The position numbers and the translations under genes are program-made. A stretch of 64,000 bases of DNA from Panulirus ornatus (Eukaryota; Arthropoda; Malacostraca; Decapoda; Palinuridae): assembly GCF_036320965.1 (NCBI RefSeq), contig NC_092290.1, forward strand, positions 3,275,420 to 3,339,419, read 5' to 3'. The notes beneath the pieces were generated by a model. The model was not told the origin of the DNA and made no database searches. It saw only the letters and a list, made by a program, of their open reading frames with translations. Below, piece by piece: positions 25,750 through 37,740 of this stretch. The number at the start of each line of letters is the position of its first letter. Within the stretch, counting starts at the first letter, position 1.

Positions 25750-27000
25750 GTTTTCATTAATCCGTCTTTCTCAATACGTTGCCAAGCCTCCTCCTCCACA
25801 TGATTTGGCATCATTTGTCAACCCATTCTATCCTCTTCTTTTACTCTTATCCCTCTTCAGTTTCCTCAAATATCTGTCTCTTTCCCTCAACAAACTTTGG
25901 ACGTCGATTTCCTAATCCACATCTTCGTTTTGTTTCTATCTTTCACTTATTTCCCCCAAGGGAAAATATATCTTTCTTTTACTTTTCCAGGTCATTTTTA
26001 GGCTCATTTTGCGTCGCCATTTCCACCAGTAATGTCTGGCCATTGGCTTCCATCTATTGCTTCATTCGTCTGTCTCTCTGTTAATGACTCTCTGGTCTTC
26101 CAGGCCCATCCTTCGTCGGTGCCTCGCTCTCTCAGAGGGGATCCTACCTGTTTCCCTCCACCTCCCTCCCTTTTCTTCTCTGCAAATTACTTCGTTCCTT
26201 CCTTGGGGTGTGCCTCCTGCTCGTGGTGGTGGTAGGGGGTGAGTGGGTCTCATTGTACGTGTTTGTCTTCCTGAAGTGTTTCCATCTCCTCTGGATTAAG
26301 TGTGCGAGTGACGTCTACCTTCGCAGACCTTTCCCATCATCTCTCGTCTTTCTCTGAAGATGATCTGCTCCTGTGTCTCTCACACAGCTGTCATCTATAT
26401 TTCTCTTCGTGTCTCTTTCTCTTGCATCTCTCCCACCCCCACCCTTGTTCAGCTCTGTTATTCCCTGTTTTCTTCTCTCTACCCAACCCTATCTTGCCTT
26501 TCTTACAGCTTGGCCGCAATTATGTATCTGCGTTTTCTTGTCTAGCAACATCCATCTATCATTTTTAGTTTGGTTCTTTCTAGACTTCTGTTTCAATTTC
26601 TCTCCCTATCTCTCTCTCTGATCTATTTTGTATTTCTTATTCTTGGGGTCTTTCCAACAATCTGCCTAGGGTCATCTCAATCTCTTCTCTTCTCCCTTTC
26701 CAAATTTTGCTTCCTCTCATGAACACCCTCTTCTTCCTACTCACGACTCATATATCACTACTCTCACCTCTCCCTCACTCGCCTCCTCGTCCATCATCAC
26801 TCTCACCTTTTTCCCTCCATTTTTTTTTTTCTGCCGTCTTTACCACTCTTCCTTATGGTCCCCTCCTCTCATATATCTCTCTCTTTCCACTCAAGCTTTT
26901 CAAATTTCTCAGTTCCTCGCTGGTCCCTTCTATTGCCTCCCCTATACCTTTTACCTTTTTACCGTCTATTCTCTCGCCTGTTGTCCCCTTTGATTCCATT
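25750..27000 (+). other. Pyrimidine-rich strand-asymmetric block upstream of the GPCR
   Basis: The + strand is strongly C/T-rich for about 1.2 kb (ctccctctc, tttctcttc). Open frames here are Ser/Leu/Pro/Phe-rich by-products of that bias. Confidence 0.7.
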
Positions 27001-27354
27001 CCTTCCTCGGCAACATTACACCAGAGACATATCTTTGAAATGGTGGGAAGCGTATTAAAGTATTCCAGTCTTTTATGGTAAAATATCCTTAATATATTTC
27101 TAAACCAATACCTTATAATCAAGATGTTTGATGTACCCTTGAAACGTTGTTTAGCTTCCCTGTAAGGTACGATTTCCACTTTTATTAAGATACTTCTTTT
27201 GTTCTGCTAAAATCAACCTATAAGGTTTCAGATTCTACCTTCATGGACTTCCATCTCATTTGAGAGGCCTAATTTGAATTTCATAGATGAAGTAACATTG
27301 ACTTGGATCCCCTGTGAAGCCTCACAAGGTAATTCTCTATTTTCTCCGTTTCAG

Positions 27355-27480
27355 AGACAGAGTTCGACTGAGCTTCGCTCGGGACGACTAGTAGATGTCT
27401 CCATCGCCAGTTGGTCTGTCTGAGCGGTCCAACAGCTGATACTTCACACACACACACACAGCACCAGACGACAGAGATAG
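27355..27480 (+). other. Probable 5' UTR part of GPCR coding exon 1
   Basis: A good 3' splice site (ttttctccgtttcag, ending at 27354) lies 126 bp before the start codon. The frame of the coding region is closed upstream by TAG at 27478-27480. At least one upstream non-coding exon is therefore likely, but I cannot place it in the preceding sequence. The stretch contains a short (CA)n run near 27446-27461. Confidence 0.5.
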
Positions 27481-28789
27481 ATGGTCATGGCTTGGCCCAG
27501 CTTGAGTGTTGGCGAGACTCCAACAACCCTGGCCCACTCTACCACCAAGTGGTTCGAACTTAATGTCTCGGAAATCTGGCTGAACACACAGTTGGGACGC
27601 TTGGAGGTGGTGACAGAGCACGACGTGGAGGTCCTGGCCATCAACGAGAGCCACGATCCGACGACAACTACCCCGGGTCTGGCGACGACGAGCGCCAACA
27701 CCTCGGCCGTCGACGCCGGAGTCGGCATCAGCGCGAGGGACGAGGCCCTTGTGGTGTGGGAGATCATAACGCTACTGGCGATCTTCGTCTTGACAGTCTT
27801 CGGCAACGTCGTCGTCCTCTTGTTGCTGGTTCGCCACAAGAAACTCACCCGCATGTGCTACTTCATCCTGAGCCTGTGTGTGTCCGACCTCATCACCGCC
27901 TTCTTCAACGTCCTGCCACAGATGGCGTGGGAGGTGACCTACAGGTTTCGCGGGGGAGACTTCCTCTGTAAGGCCGTCAAGTTCGGCCAGCTCCTGGGGC
28001 CTTACCTCAACTCGTACCTGCTGGTGATGACAGCGCTCGATCGCTACCAGGTCATCTGCTACCCCTTGTCCAACTGCGCCTGGAGTCCGCGAAGATCGAA
28101 GAACATGATATACTTAGCGTGGGCGTTGGCTCTGGGCTCCTGCACGCCGCAGATTTTCGTCTTCAGCTACCAGAAGGTGGGCGATGGGACCTGGGACTGC
28201 TGGGCGTCGTTCATCCCGCCCTGGGGACCTCGGGCGTACGTCACGTGGTACGCCCTCTCCGTCTTCATAGTGCCTCTGATCTTCCTGATATTCGCCTACT
28301 CCTGCATCTGTCGGACCCTATGGGTCAACTTCAAGCTGAAGCAAATGGACGACCACACCCATCGCTGGCACGACACGCGTCGGCCGCAGCTCCTGGTGCG
28401 GCTCCGGGCGCAGAGGCATCGGAACGACAGCGAGATCTCCACTTGTATCCATGACCCGCCGTCGTCGCAAGAGAACGTCATACCGCTGCTGAACTTCTCC
28501 TCCAGGCCTCTCTCCACCTCCGTACCGGTGCTCGCGTCCGACCACCAGAAACTCAGGGCGGCCATCGGCACGAGCAGCGCCCCAGGACCTCAGCAACAGC
28601 AGCCGCCGCCCCCTCGGCTGGCGAACCCTCGATCTCATTCCATCAGGAGCATCAGCCGGGCCAAGATCAAGACGGTTAAGCTCACTGTCACCGTCATCTT
28701 CTGCTACGTCAGTTGCTCCGCGCCTTTCATCTCCGTGCAGCTCTGGCACGTGTGGGATCCAAATGCCGCTTCCTCCCCTTTCTATAACG
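27481..28789 (+). CDS. Vasopressin/oxytocin-family (inotocin-type) GPCR, exon 1
   Basis: Exon 1 encodes residues 1-436 plus one base of codon 437 of a 536-residue receptor. Family members bind oxytocin/vasopressin-like nonapeptides at the plasma membrane and signal through G proteins. Seen here: N-glycosylation sequons N28, N55 and N73; TM1 about 92-117 with GN at 108-109; TM2 with D136; TM3 with C163 and DRY at 187-189; TM4 about 207-228; second loop DCWASFIPPWGPRAYVTW from D239, with C240 pairing with C163 by family knowledge; TM5 about 254-278 with P265; a long third loop (about 279-397) with a Q4P4 run; SISRAKIKTVKLT entering TM6; then WDPN. These match vertebrate V1/oxytocin receptors closely. 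An in-frame TAG lies immediately before the ATG, so translation starts at M1 or at M3, which has the better context. Position 6.48 in TM6 is Ser413 (CSAPF) rather than the usual Trp. The exon ends AACG followed by donor GTAAGT. Confidence 0.93.
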
Positions 28790-29265
28790 GTAAGTGTGTG
28801 TGACTGTGTATGTGTGTGTGTGTTGAAGTCAACTTCGAGAAGGCGACTCTAACATGTGTAGTTTGTTCGTTTCCACCATGGTAAATCATCCATTCATTTA
28901 AGTAGTCTCCCTCTTATTCCTACTTGAAGATCTAGCTTCTTTACCTGCCTCCTCTACGGCATAGTGTCAAATGCTTTCTGGCAGTCCAAATACAGACACC
29001 CAACTTTCTCTCGTGTCAATATGTCCTGTGACGTATGTAAGGTAATGTAAAATAATGGACGACTGTTTGTAAATGATGATGTGCCTAACGAATCACATGA
29101 CTCGTTCATGTCAGGGGACGTTGAACCTCTCATTGAAAGGCCAAATGAATCTAAGAGAAGCTGTGATTTAGTCTGGTTTATAACCTGTTTTCTTGTTGAC
29201 TGTTTGGTTCGATCCTGGTTTACTGCTCGGTTTTACAACTAACCGAGAGGTTCTTCCTCCTTCAG
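28790..29265 (+). other. Phase-1 intron of the GPCR gene
   Basis: The 476-bp intron begins GTAAGT and ends TTCAG. Its first 30 bases are GT-rich. Its middle carries a decayed LINE reverse-transcriptase fragment in the opposite orientation. Confidence 0.88.
28825..29041 (-). mobile_element. LINE-type reverse transcriptase fragment (decayed)
   Basis: Read on the - strand, the segment translates to EKVGCLYLDCQKAFDTMP, a stop, RRQVKKL, then GIRGRLLK. This matches the block around the first catalytic Asp of non-LTR retrotransposon reverse transcriptases, which typically reads YLDFQKAFDTVPHRRLL..L..GIRGKLL. At least two in-frame stops (one after DTMP, one after RLLK) show it is a dead copy. It lies inside the GPCR intron in antisense orientation. 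Clade is not assignable from so short a piece. Confidence 0.75.
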
Positions 29266-29567
29266 GCGCTGCCTTCACCATCCTGACGCTGCTCTCCTCG
29301 CTCAACAGCGTCGTCAACCCCTGGATCTTTCTGGCCTTCAACGAGAACCTTTCCCAGGTGCTTAGGAACGTGTGCACCTGCCGCCTCAGCCTCAGGTGGC
29401 GCCCCTGGCGTTCCCACACCTTCAGGAGCTCCAGCAGTAACAGGAACTTCCGCCTGACGGTGTTCACCACGACGGAGGGAGACCAGCAGCAGGCTGGGGG
29501 CAGCTCGAGGGCCTCCTTCTCCAGAAGACAAACCATCTCGCACTACCACTCGACCAACGGCTGTTAA
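29266..29567 (+). CDS. Vasopressin/oxytocin-family GPCR, exon 2 (TM7 and C-tail)
   Basis: Exon 2 follows the acceptor TTCAG at 29261-29265. It completes split codon 437 (G|GC, Gly) and continues in frame to TAA at 29565-29567, giving residues 437-536. It holds TM7 (LLSSLNSVVNPWIF, about 438-460) and an intracellular tail. The tail has a CTC cysteine pair suited to palmitoylation and a Ser/Thr-rich end containing SRRQT, a motif also present in vertebrate V1a receptor tails. The NPxxY motif reads NPWIF (Phe458 in place of Tyr). Joining at these sites uses 1309 + 302 bases, exactly 537 codons with the stop. The intron sits between TM6 and TM7, the position known for vertebrate oxytocin/vasopressin receptor genes, which supports both the splice model and the family call. 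Confidence 0.92.
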
Positions 29568-30347
29568 CTCCCGCAATTTATGGTAATGGCGGTAGGCCGA
29601 GTCTCGACTGTCGACTTGGCACTCCTAGCCAGCTGTCGACTTCAACAGCAGACCCCTGGCTAAGCTGTCGATGTCGACCAAACTCCTTTTTGCCTTTCTT
29701 TCAGTAGCGTTCCCCGCTGGGAACAGCTTTTACTTCATGTTTTACTTATATACGTAGTGATTTATAAGTGATATTACAAGTCGTGATTTACCATAACTCG
29801 TGACCTATAAAGTGACTTATGAAAGTAGCGATTTTCATAAAGAAAAAAAAAAAAACAACTGACTCAACCAAATCGCGATTCGGTGCGATTTATGAGTCAT
29901 GATTCATTACTCGCGATTCATGTCTCGATTTACAATTTGCGATCTGTGAGCATCGATTTTACTGGTTGCGCCTTACAAGTCTGCCAATGTATTATGATGA
30001 TTCGCCTCTCGCTCTGTCAAGAGCACAGTGATAACAAACAATTTAGGACCATAAGAATACGACACGTACCTTTAAGACGCCTGTGGAAGGAGGGAAAGAG
30101 AGGAGAGAGTGAGGGTTACAACCACAACACTGCCTTGGAATCCTCCGGTGATGCACAGCTGGGTCAGGCATTATCTGCTGGAGGGAAGGAGGAAAAAAAA
30201 AAAGAAGAAAAAGGCTGGTTGATCAAATTTGTTAAACTGTACATTACGGTAAATGTTAAGTATTGTTTCCATGTTGGGGGAAGTTATGTGTTCTTATGGT
30301 TTATGAGAGGCGGGGGAGGTCGGCGTTGGTCGCTACGTGTGAGCGGT

Positions 30348-30353
30348 AATAAA
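30348..30353 (+). terminator. Candidate poly(A) signal AATAAA for the GPCR
   Basis: This is the first AATAAA I find after the receptor stop codon, 781 bp downstream. It has no other support, and the true 3' end could use a variant signal. Confidence 0.3.
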
Positions 30354-31852
30354 GGGGTGCTTAAGGATCAAGGTGTGAAGGGGTAAATGGTCGAGGGTAA
30401 GGGAGGGGACTGAACCCACTCATGGTCGTGGCAAGGGGGCTCAAGGGGGATGAGAACTCTGGACAACCATGAAAAAAGTCACCCCCTCCCCTTTTACCTT
30501 TAAGTTACCCCTGTCATACCTTACGTTATACCCTAACCTAAAGTGACCTAAGAAAGGGGTTCTTCATGGATGTGGAGGACGATAGAAAGAAAAGAAAAAG
30601 ACCTCTTTTTCATGGACATGGATGAGAGGGTGCTTGATAGCGGATCTGCCTGTGGTGAATGGGAGGGAAATAGAAGATGGGCTACGCGTTGGCCTTGTCT
30701 GTGATCAGGAGGAGGGGAGTGATGACGTGCTTGACTGGGAATATGTCTGTGAACAGGGGGAGAAAAAAGAGATTGAAAAGGTGCACGGTAGGGGGAATCT
30801 GCATGTGGTAAAAAAGAGGAGACGATGAAAAGGGGGCTTGATGATGGCGTTCCTTTGTAACAAAACGGGGAAAAATTTCAAACACTTCGACCAGTAATAG
30901 TGAGTACAGACGAGAGGTGATTCTCTACAGACCAGTGTATGCATCTCTGCAGGTGTACGAGGCATCATACGTCGAGGGAATCTCTATATATGTATGGAGA
31001 TATGGAGAATTATACAGGACAGAGAAGGGAACATAATCGTCTCGTCAAGGAGCCAGGAGGCCCTATAGTGGGTCACCGTCTGTGTTGGAGAACGATGGGG
31101 GGGAAGACAAGACGGAGGAAGCCAAAGAGGAAGAGAAGGAGGAGGAGGAGGAGGAGGAGGAAGACAGAGGAAAGGAGGAGAAAGATGTAGGTGTTCGGTT
31201 AGGATGAGTTAGACACGTAACTTCTCTGATGAGATTATGGTAAAATGTCTTAAAACTTTTCTTGCATTTTCAACGTCTTTAGGAGTCGACATGACCTGAC
31301 CCGCGGCCAATACATACCGGGGTAAAAGATGTGGCGAGGAAGCTGTGTGGGGATGTGGTGGGGATGTGAGGGGATGTGGTGAATGTGTGGATGTAGGGGA
31401 TTTGAGTGGATGTCGCATTGGATGCACATTCAACATCTGCATATTATGGAGGAAGTTGTAAATGCAGATCGACTTGTTGATTGATATTCAAATTATATGA
31501 TGCATAAATGTATGCACCTTATGAATCTCGGGATCTCTGGCACAAATACAGTTATCTAATAATAAAAAAGATAACTCATATACATATCGTGACGGATTAT
31601 CTATCAAATTGACTATAAAATAAGATGCTATACTGTGTGATACTTGTTTTTATTACGGAAAATTTGCATTTTCTCTGTAATAGAATTTAAGGAGTTTTAG
31701 TGTAAATCTATTGTGTATCTATGCTCTTTATTTTATGTAAATTGTAAAATATATAAATTGTTGTATATGAGATCAAATTATATATGGATGTACATTAATA
31801 AACTTATCCACATGGCGTGAATATAGCTATATCTATCTATCTATTTATCTAC

Positions 31853-31856
<4 letters not shown>

Positions 31857-31939
<83 letters not shown>
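31857..31939. repeat. (AT)n-(GT)n compound microsatellite
   Basis: AT to about 31913, then GT. Confidence 0.97.
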
Positions 31940-31940
<1 letters not shown>

Positions 31941-32055
31941 TGAAAAGACAAACGGGTAATAACCAGACCTAACCTCTATGTATGTATCCGGATGCTTTAG
32001 AAAAACGAGAGTTGGAGGCGAACATTCTTAGGAACATCAACATTAAATGCCGCAC

Positions 32056-32114
32056 GGCTTCCTTAGAGCTAATTACACGTCGTTAAGCGACGTGTAATCA
32101 TATTACCGGAAGCC
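32056..32114. repeat. Nested perfect inverted repeat (hairpin)
   Basis: The inner arms attacacgtcg (32072-32082) and cgacgtgtaat (32088-32098) flank a 5-base loop. The outer arms are ggcttcc (32056-32062) and ggaagcc (32108-32114). Confidence 0.88.
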
Positions 32115-32157
32115 TTCAAGTGTATATATCATGTAAACTGAAGGGCACACAAACCTG

Positions 32158-32193
<36 letters not shown>

Positions 32194-33109
32194 GGCAACG
32201 CAATTACTAGTTCTACTCACGTGAGTGGCTGGACCTCCTACGTCCAAGCCATGTAAACATTCCCAACTGATGTTGTCCACCCATTCAGCTGGGTTCGTTC
32301 CGACTGAGAATTCAGATTCAGATTACGGAGGGTGGGCAGCGAAAGCTCAATCCCGGAGTCTTTTGGCAAAGCTTGACTGCGACGACAACTTCTTTTTCTT
32401 CCTCCACCTTTACCGACAGACCATCCTATAAACAAGCAGATATATATATATGTGTGTAGTGATCATTCGATCATAGAATAAATGCTTTTCGCCACCATTT
32501 TGCTCATTCTTTTAAGGTAATTTAAGGGAACCCGACATTATCATAACGCAATAAGAATAATAAAGGACAACATACATCTGAATCAGTTTTCTCCACGGGA
32601 ACACAACTTAAGCTACTACAAGCTTTACTGTCGGTAAATAAACCTGGCATTCTCTTCATTCCTTTTGGTAATAAGGTTCAAGTGTATATTGTTGAAATAA
32701 AAAGTCCATAATCCAAATCATATCATTCTGAATTTCATTTAGACCTTGGCATATTTGTAACATCTTGCTAAAGGCTTGTAATACGTATTAGTTTTACTAC
32801 AATTGATACATGTAACAAGTCCCTCAGACGCAAAAACTAAAGGAACCATCGCTCATGTCAACGGCCATAAACAGCATCAAACTACACAGAAACATTCGCC
32901 TCGTATCGCGAAAGAGCTAATCTATGTACTGCTGCCTTCGTGAACTTGCAAGTACTATCTGTTTTCAAAGCTTGTCACCAGCCTCTGGTTTTCTCTAAAC
33001 TAAGCGAGAAACGTACCTTACGTTTTCCTCCAATCCTCCATTACAGTACAACTTGATAAAATCCGCCATTGTCAGGACTCTTCTACGTTGGCTGCTACAG
33101 AAAAGAATG

Positions 33110-33315
33110 AACTGAAGGCACCGGTATGTTGAAGCAGCGAAGGAACCGTTTCAAGACACTGCTGTGTCGAAGCACTGAGCAGAACAGCTTCAGAACACCG
33201 CCGTGTCGAAGCAACGAGACTTTACTCCAGAACACTGCTGCTGTATCGAAGCCCACGAGAGGAACAGCTTTAGAACACTACTGTATCGAAGCAGTGATAT
33301 TGCTGTGTCGAATTT
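33110..33315. repeat. Degenerate repeat of about 40-45 bp (gaacactgctgtgtcgaagc)
   Basis: About five diverged units share agaacactgctgtatcgaag. Confidence 0.75.
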
Positions 33316-34251
33316 ACGGAACTCTACCGGAAAAAATGTCTATATTTAGCTGATGGGAACACGGCAAAAAATGAACCCTCCCACTCTCTCTCTTTGTAGC
33401 TTCGTCCAGCGGGTCCACGAACCTTGCCTCCAAAGGGACCAACCAATCTGTACCCAGATGAGAAGAATCCAGCTGTCCTCGCACGTGTGTACCTGGGGTC
33501 TGGCTCGCCACATGCAGGAGAAACGGGTCACGACAAGACTCTTGTGCAACGTATCAGATGCACTGGTGAAGTTTCGATCTCTTGGGTGAATCAAACAAGA
33601 ATACGACTCTTGAGTCATTTTATAAGTAGTTCTTACCACTAACCTTGAGTGTATGATTCCTTGGAATGATTCCAGTAGCAAAAGAGGTTTTGCTACACAC
33701 GAAGTTCTTCATATGATGAGCACACACACGAAAGTAAAAATAAATGGAATATTAATAACAGTTTGTTTCATCAGGGGAAAATATGAACGTTTATGAACAA
33801 ATTAGGTAATTCGATACAATTTACAGGTAAACGTTCCATCGATGAGGAATCAATCGAGTGAATGGATGAACCAGATGAATGGTTGGCCATTCAATGTATG
33901 GTGAATAACAGTTTTTAACAGACTGTAGATAATCGTATAATACTCTCACGCCATTATGGTCTAAACGAACAATGTATTTACATCATGCAACCGCACATAT
34001 GTCCCTGAATTTTTCACGTGGCTACCTTATCTTTACCCATTTCCTGCCTTATGTATTTACCCACGTGACTGTGTCTACTTACCCAACCGCACTGCCTAAC
34101 AAACCCAACTACTGCCTTACGCAGGAAGCAGCTGCTGGCCTGCTTAACCATTAACTGCGCTGCCCAACTGCCGTTCTTACCTACCTAACTACCTTCGTTA
34201 CCTACCATCACAACCTACTCGCCCACAAACAACAACGCGTGGCTGACCTGC

Positions 34252-34358
34252 AAAAAGACTATAGAGATTTCCTCTTGTGAAGCAGCAATCAAAAATAGAC
34301 GATAGAGATTTCCTCTTATGAAGCAGCAATCAAAAATAGACGATAGAGATTTCCTCTT
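34252..34358. repeat. 41-bp tandem repeat, 2.7 copies
   Basis: Units contain gatagagatttcctcttatg and aagcagcaatcaaaaatag. Confidence 0.9.
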
Positions 34359-34472
34359 TTATGGAAGGGTAAGTGAATGCACCTAACCCCTTAACCCCTG
34401 GGGGTATTAACCTTTCCTCAACCTACTCTTCTCACAGACTCACGGTCACAGGTGACATTTGATTCTTCATTG

Positions 34473-34478
<6 letters not shown>

Positions 34479-34554
<76 letters not shown>
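34479..34554. repeat. (CT)n microsatellite
   Basis: Uninterrupted run. Confidence 0.97.
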
Positions 34555-34557
<3 letters not shown>

Positions 34558-34824
34558 TCATCTCACTGAGCTGAACTCAACCGGCGGCTTGTAACCACAG
34601 GTGCACTGGTGGTGGAGGGGCTTGTATGTAGTTAATTGGTCGTCCAGGATACCTCGTACCGGAGTGATGATTGTTTCAATCTACAAGTTTATCTTTGGAA
34701 GGGATGACGTGATCTCCAGATCTCAGTCTATATTCTCTAACACCCCGACCTACATTCCGGCAGTCACTTGTTTACCAAATGGCGTCCTAGCTACGTCTCT
34801 TCGTTGTATATCAATTGACTGTTG

Positions 34825-34916
34825 TACATTTTTCTTGTATCTCTCCTGATGATGTGATTATTACACGAAAGTGCACTTGGGAACTTATAATGTTTCATTT
34901 CCCCGTGGACAAATAG

Positions 34917-34918
<2 letters not shown>
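34825..34918 (+). repeat. Possible 3' end of a dispersed retroelement
   Basis: The stretch with gattattacacgaaagtgc, acttgggaac and tttcatttccccgtggac ends directly in an (AT)n tail. I recall similar sequence as a common decapod interspersed repeat, but could not verify it. Confidence 0.3.

Positions 34919-34971
<53 letters not shown>
34919..34971. repeat. (AT)n microsatellite
   Basis: Uninterrupted run, at the end of the possible retroelement tail. Confidence 0.97.
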
Positions 34972-34978
<7 letters not shown>

Positions 34979-35352
34979 GAAACTAACCAACAAAATACAC
35001 ATGACTTAATAATAAAGAAGGTCACGGATAGAAAAATACCCACGCATGATAAATCACTATTACAGGCATAAAACCGTGGCTAATATAAATCATGAATATT
35101 AATTACCTCATTAATATGCCCTGGCAGGTACTCTATCCTTTATATATTATAAGCATGTAAGGCAAAAAAATTAGGTGAATTTTTAGATTCTTTTTCGGGT
35201 GAATATTTAGACTCCTATAGACTCACTGATTCAGAACTTGATGGTTGGGAATCTTCTCTGATTCAGGAATCATCGTCTCTGTGTTCTCAATCACCCACTC
35301 GCTCGCTTCTCTACACTCTCTTTTTTTCATTATTCCTGATAAAGATAGCGGA

Positions 35353-35356
<4 letters not shown>

Positions 35357-35401
<45 letters not shown>
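35357..35401. repeat. (GA)n microsatellite
   Basis: Uninterrupted run. Confidence 0.95.
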
Positions 35402-35404
<3 letters not shown>

Positions 35405-35701
35405 CTTGACCTGGTTTGCAAGGCTTGTAAGGTAGATTTAGTGGGGGGAGGGGGTTGTAAAGCCACGATATTGACGTCCCGTAGGGGGGGGGGGGTTAAG
35501 GTGGAGGTTGGGGGTTAACAAGAAGACTTTTCTAGGTCTATTAAGCAAACGTTGTTGGGTGGGGGGAGGGGGGGTTGGGGGACGCCACTAAACAATAACT
35601 TTGGTATTGTGGATCATATTTTCATTTTTTTTTCAATTTTTTTTTTTTTGCGTACTGTATTGTGGTCTGTTTCTCTTGCTGTGGGGTTGTGTGCGGCTTT
35701 G

Positions 35702-35703
<2 letters not shown>

Positions 35704-35762
<59 letters not shown>
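35704..35762. repeat. (CT)n microsatellite
   Basis: Uninterrupted run. Confidence 0.97.
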
Positions 35763-35768
<6 letters not shown>

Positions 35769-36023
35769 CCACAAAATTCCCAATCTCAAAATGAAAAAAA
35801 AAAAGGAAAAAGGAATTTGCATCGCTTTCAAAATACTGACTGAATTCCTGAACGGCGACTGAAGCAGTAGTACTACTACTACTAACTCTGGCTTCTTTCC
35901 AAAGAGAGGAACTTTAAAACTCAAGTTGGTTTGGGAAGACTTAAGGTTTCCAGAACAAAGCCTGAGTGTTCCTGTACCCTCAACACCCTCCATTTTCTGT
36001 AACAAAAGGTGATGAAATTGGCA

Positions 36024-36127
<104 letters not shown>

Positions 36128-36649
36128 ATGGAAACAAAATATATATCTAAGACAATAATTTCCATCATTTCAAACCAGTGATATAAACAGTACCATTACC
36201 CTTGTGAGAATGTATTATATGTGAAACTCCAGAATATGTGAAACTCAAATCTATGTGAAAGTCAGAAATGTGTGACACACACACACACACACACACCGTC
36301 CGTGGAATTCAATTCATCTGGCAAAATCAGGTTACCTGAATAAACCCTAAACTTCAGTAGAAGAAGTGGGGACAAGGCCCGGCTTCACTCCAGCCCTGGA
36401 ACCCTGAGCATTAATTTCCTGGTCTTGGGGTGGGGGAAGATGGGGTGGTGGATGGGGGGAGAGAAAAGACCACCCACCCCCTTATGCATCACACAATAAG
36501 GTCCCCTCCCTCCCCTCCTATGAAATACTGGCTTCCTTCTGGTGTCAGGTTCCTGATTAAGTTTCTTCCTCAGGGATATTTCTGGAAAGCAATTTATGGT
36601 GCTTCCAATTTCTCCTTCACCTCCATCCTCACACAAACACACACACACA

Positions 36650-36653
<4 letters not shown>

Positions 36654-36724
<71 letters not shown>
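36654..36724. repeat. (AT)n microsatellite
   Basis: Uninterrupted run preceded by (AC)n. Confidence 0.97.
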
Positions 36725-36728
<4 letters not shown>

Positions 36729-37019
36729 CTGGGGTCTCGAAAGTCACGGTCATAGACCTCGAGAGTGAGGTTGGGTAACAGATGTTTTCCCTCGCTGAAA
36801 ACGGGAGAAACACGGCAGACAGGGCTCAAGAAACGGGTGAAGGAGTGGTTTTAGGACTCCTCCCGGGGAATCCTTTGTGTGTCCACGGGAATCCTATAAG
36901 CGCAAGGGAGGAGGTCATATAAATCAGTAGCACCACCAGGGGGTGAGTCGGGGGTCACAGCCAGGAATTGATGTGGCTGGAGTAAGATGACAACTTTATT
37001 TTGCGTACGAGAGGCAACG

Positions 37020-37275
37020 AGGAATATGCGCAATGGATGGCGGGAATATTACTCGATGGATGGTGAGGATATTGCTGGTAGGTTGTGAGAATATTGCGCA
37101 TGGGTACCTCAGAATATTTCTAATGGGAGCTGAGGATCTTCCTCACAGGCAGTAAGAATATTAGCGATCGGTGTTGAGGATATTACTAATGGGCGCTACG
37201 AATATTATCCTTTAGGTGCTGAAAACTATTGTCTTTTCGGTGCTGAAAATATCGCTGATGGACCCTGGTAATACT
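37020..37275. repeat. Degenerate repeat of about 33 bp (gaatattgcgcatggg)
   Basis: Seven or eight diverged copies of gaggatattactaatggg-like sequence. Confidence 0.65.
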
Positions 37276-37610
37276 GATCATGGGAGCAATACCAAATGGT
37301 GACACCTGGGAATTCCTCTGAGGTGAGAAGTATTGTAAAGATATTAATGAAACTTCCAGACCGGAGTGGTGAAATAAATCGCATGAGGAATGATTGAATG
37401 AATGAAGGAAGGAAGGAAGTAATATATTGGGAAATGAGAAAAGGGGGGTGTTAGGAGAAGGTTCGAGGGGTAAGACAAAAATGAGAATAAGGTGAATAAT
37501 TGTGATGGACAAGGGAATGGGAGGGGAAACAGGAGATGTGAAGAGAAATCAAAGGTCAAACAAATACGGGGAAGAAGAAAGAAAACTTAAGATAAACAGG
37601 AATGGAAAAA

Positions 37611-37740
37611 TAATAATAATAATAATGAGGATAATAATAATAATAATGATAATAATAATAACAATAATAATAACAACGTATTACTTCTACTGCTGCCACC
37701 ACTACTCCCACAAATAATATTACTACTACTACTATTACTA
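37611..37740. repeat. (AAT)n and (ACT)n trinucleotide-rich stretch
   Basis: Interrupted AAT units to about 37675, then CTACTA-type units to 37740. Confidence 0.9.

Noticed and set aside
25779..27081. Several Ser/Leu/Phe-rich open frames
   Set aside because: They reflect the C/T bias of the strand; multiple overlapping frames are open and none has protein-like composition.
27444..28749. Antisense frames across the GPCR exon
   Set aside because: GC-rich shadow frames of a well-supported coding exon.
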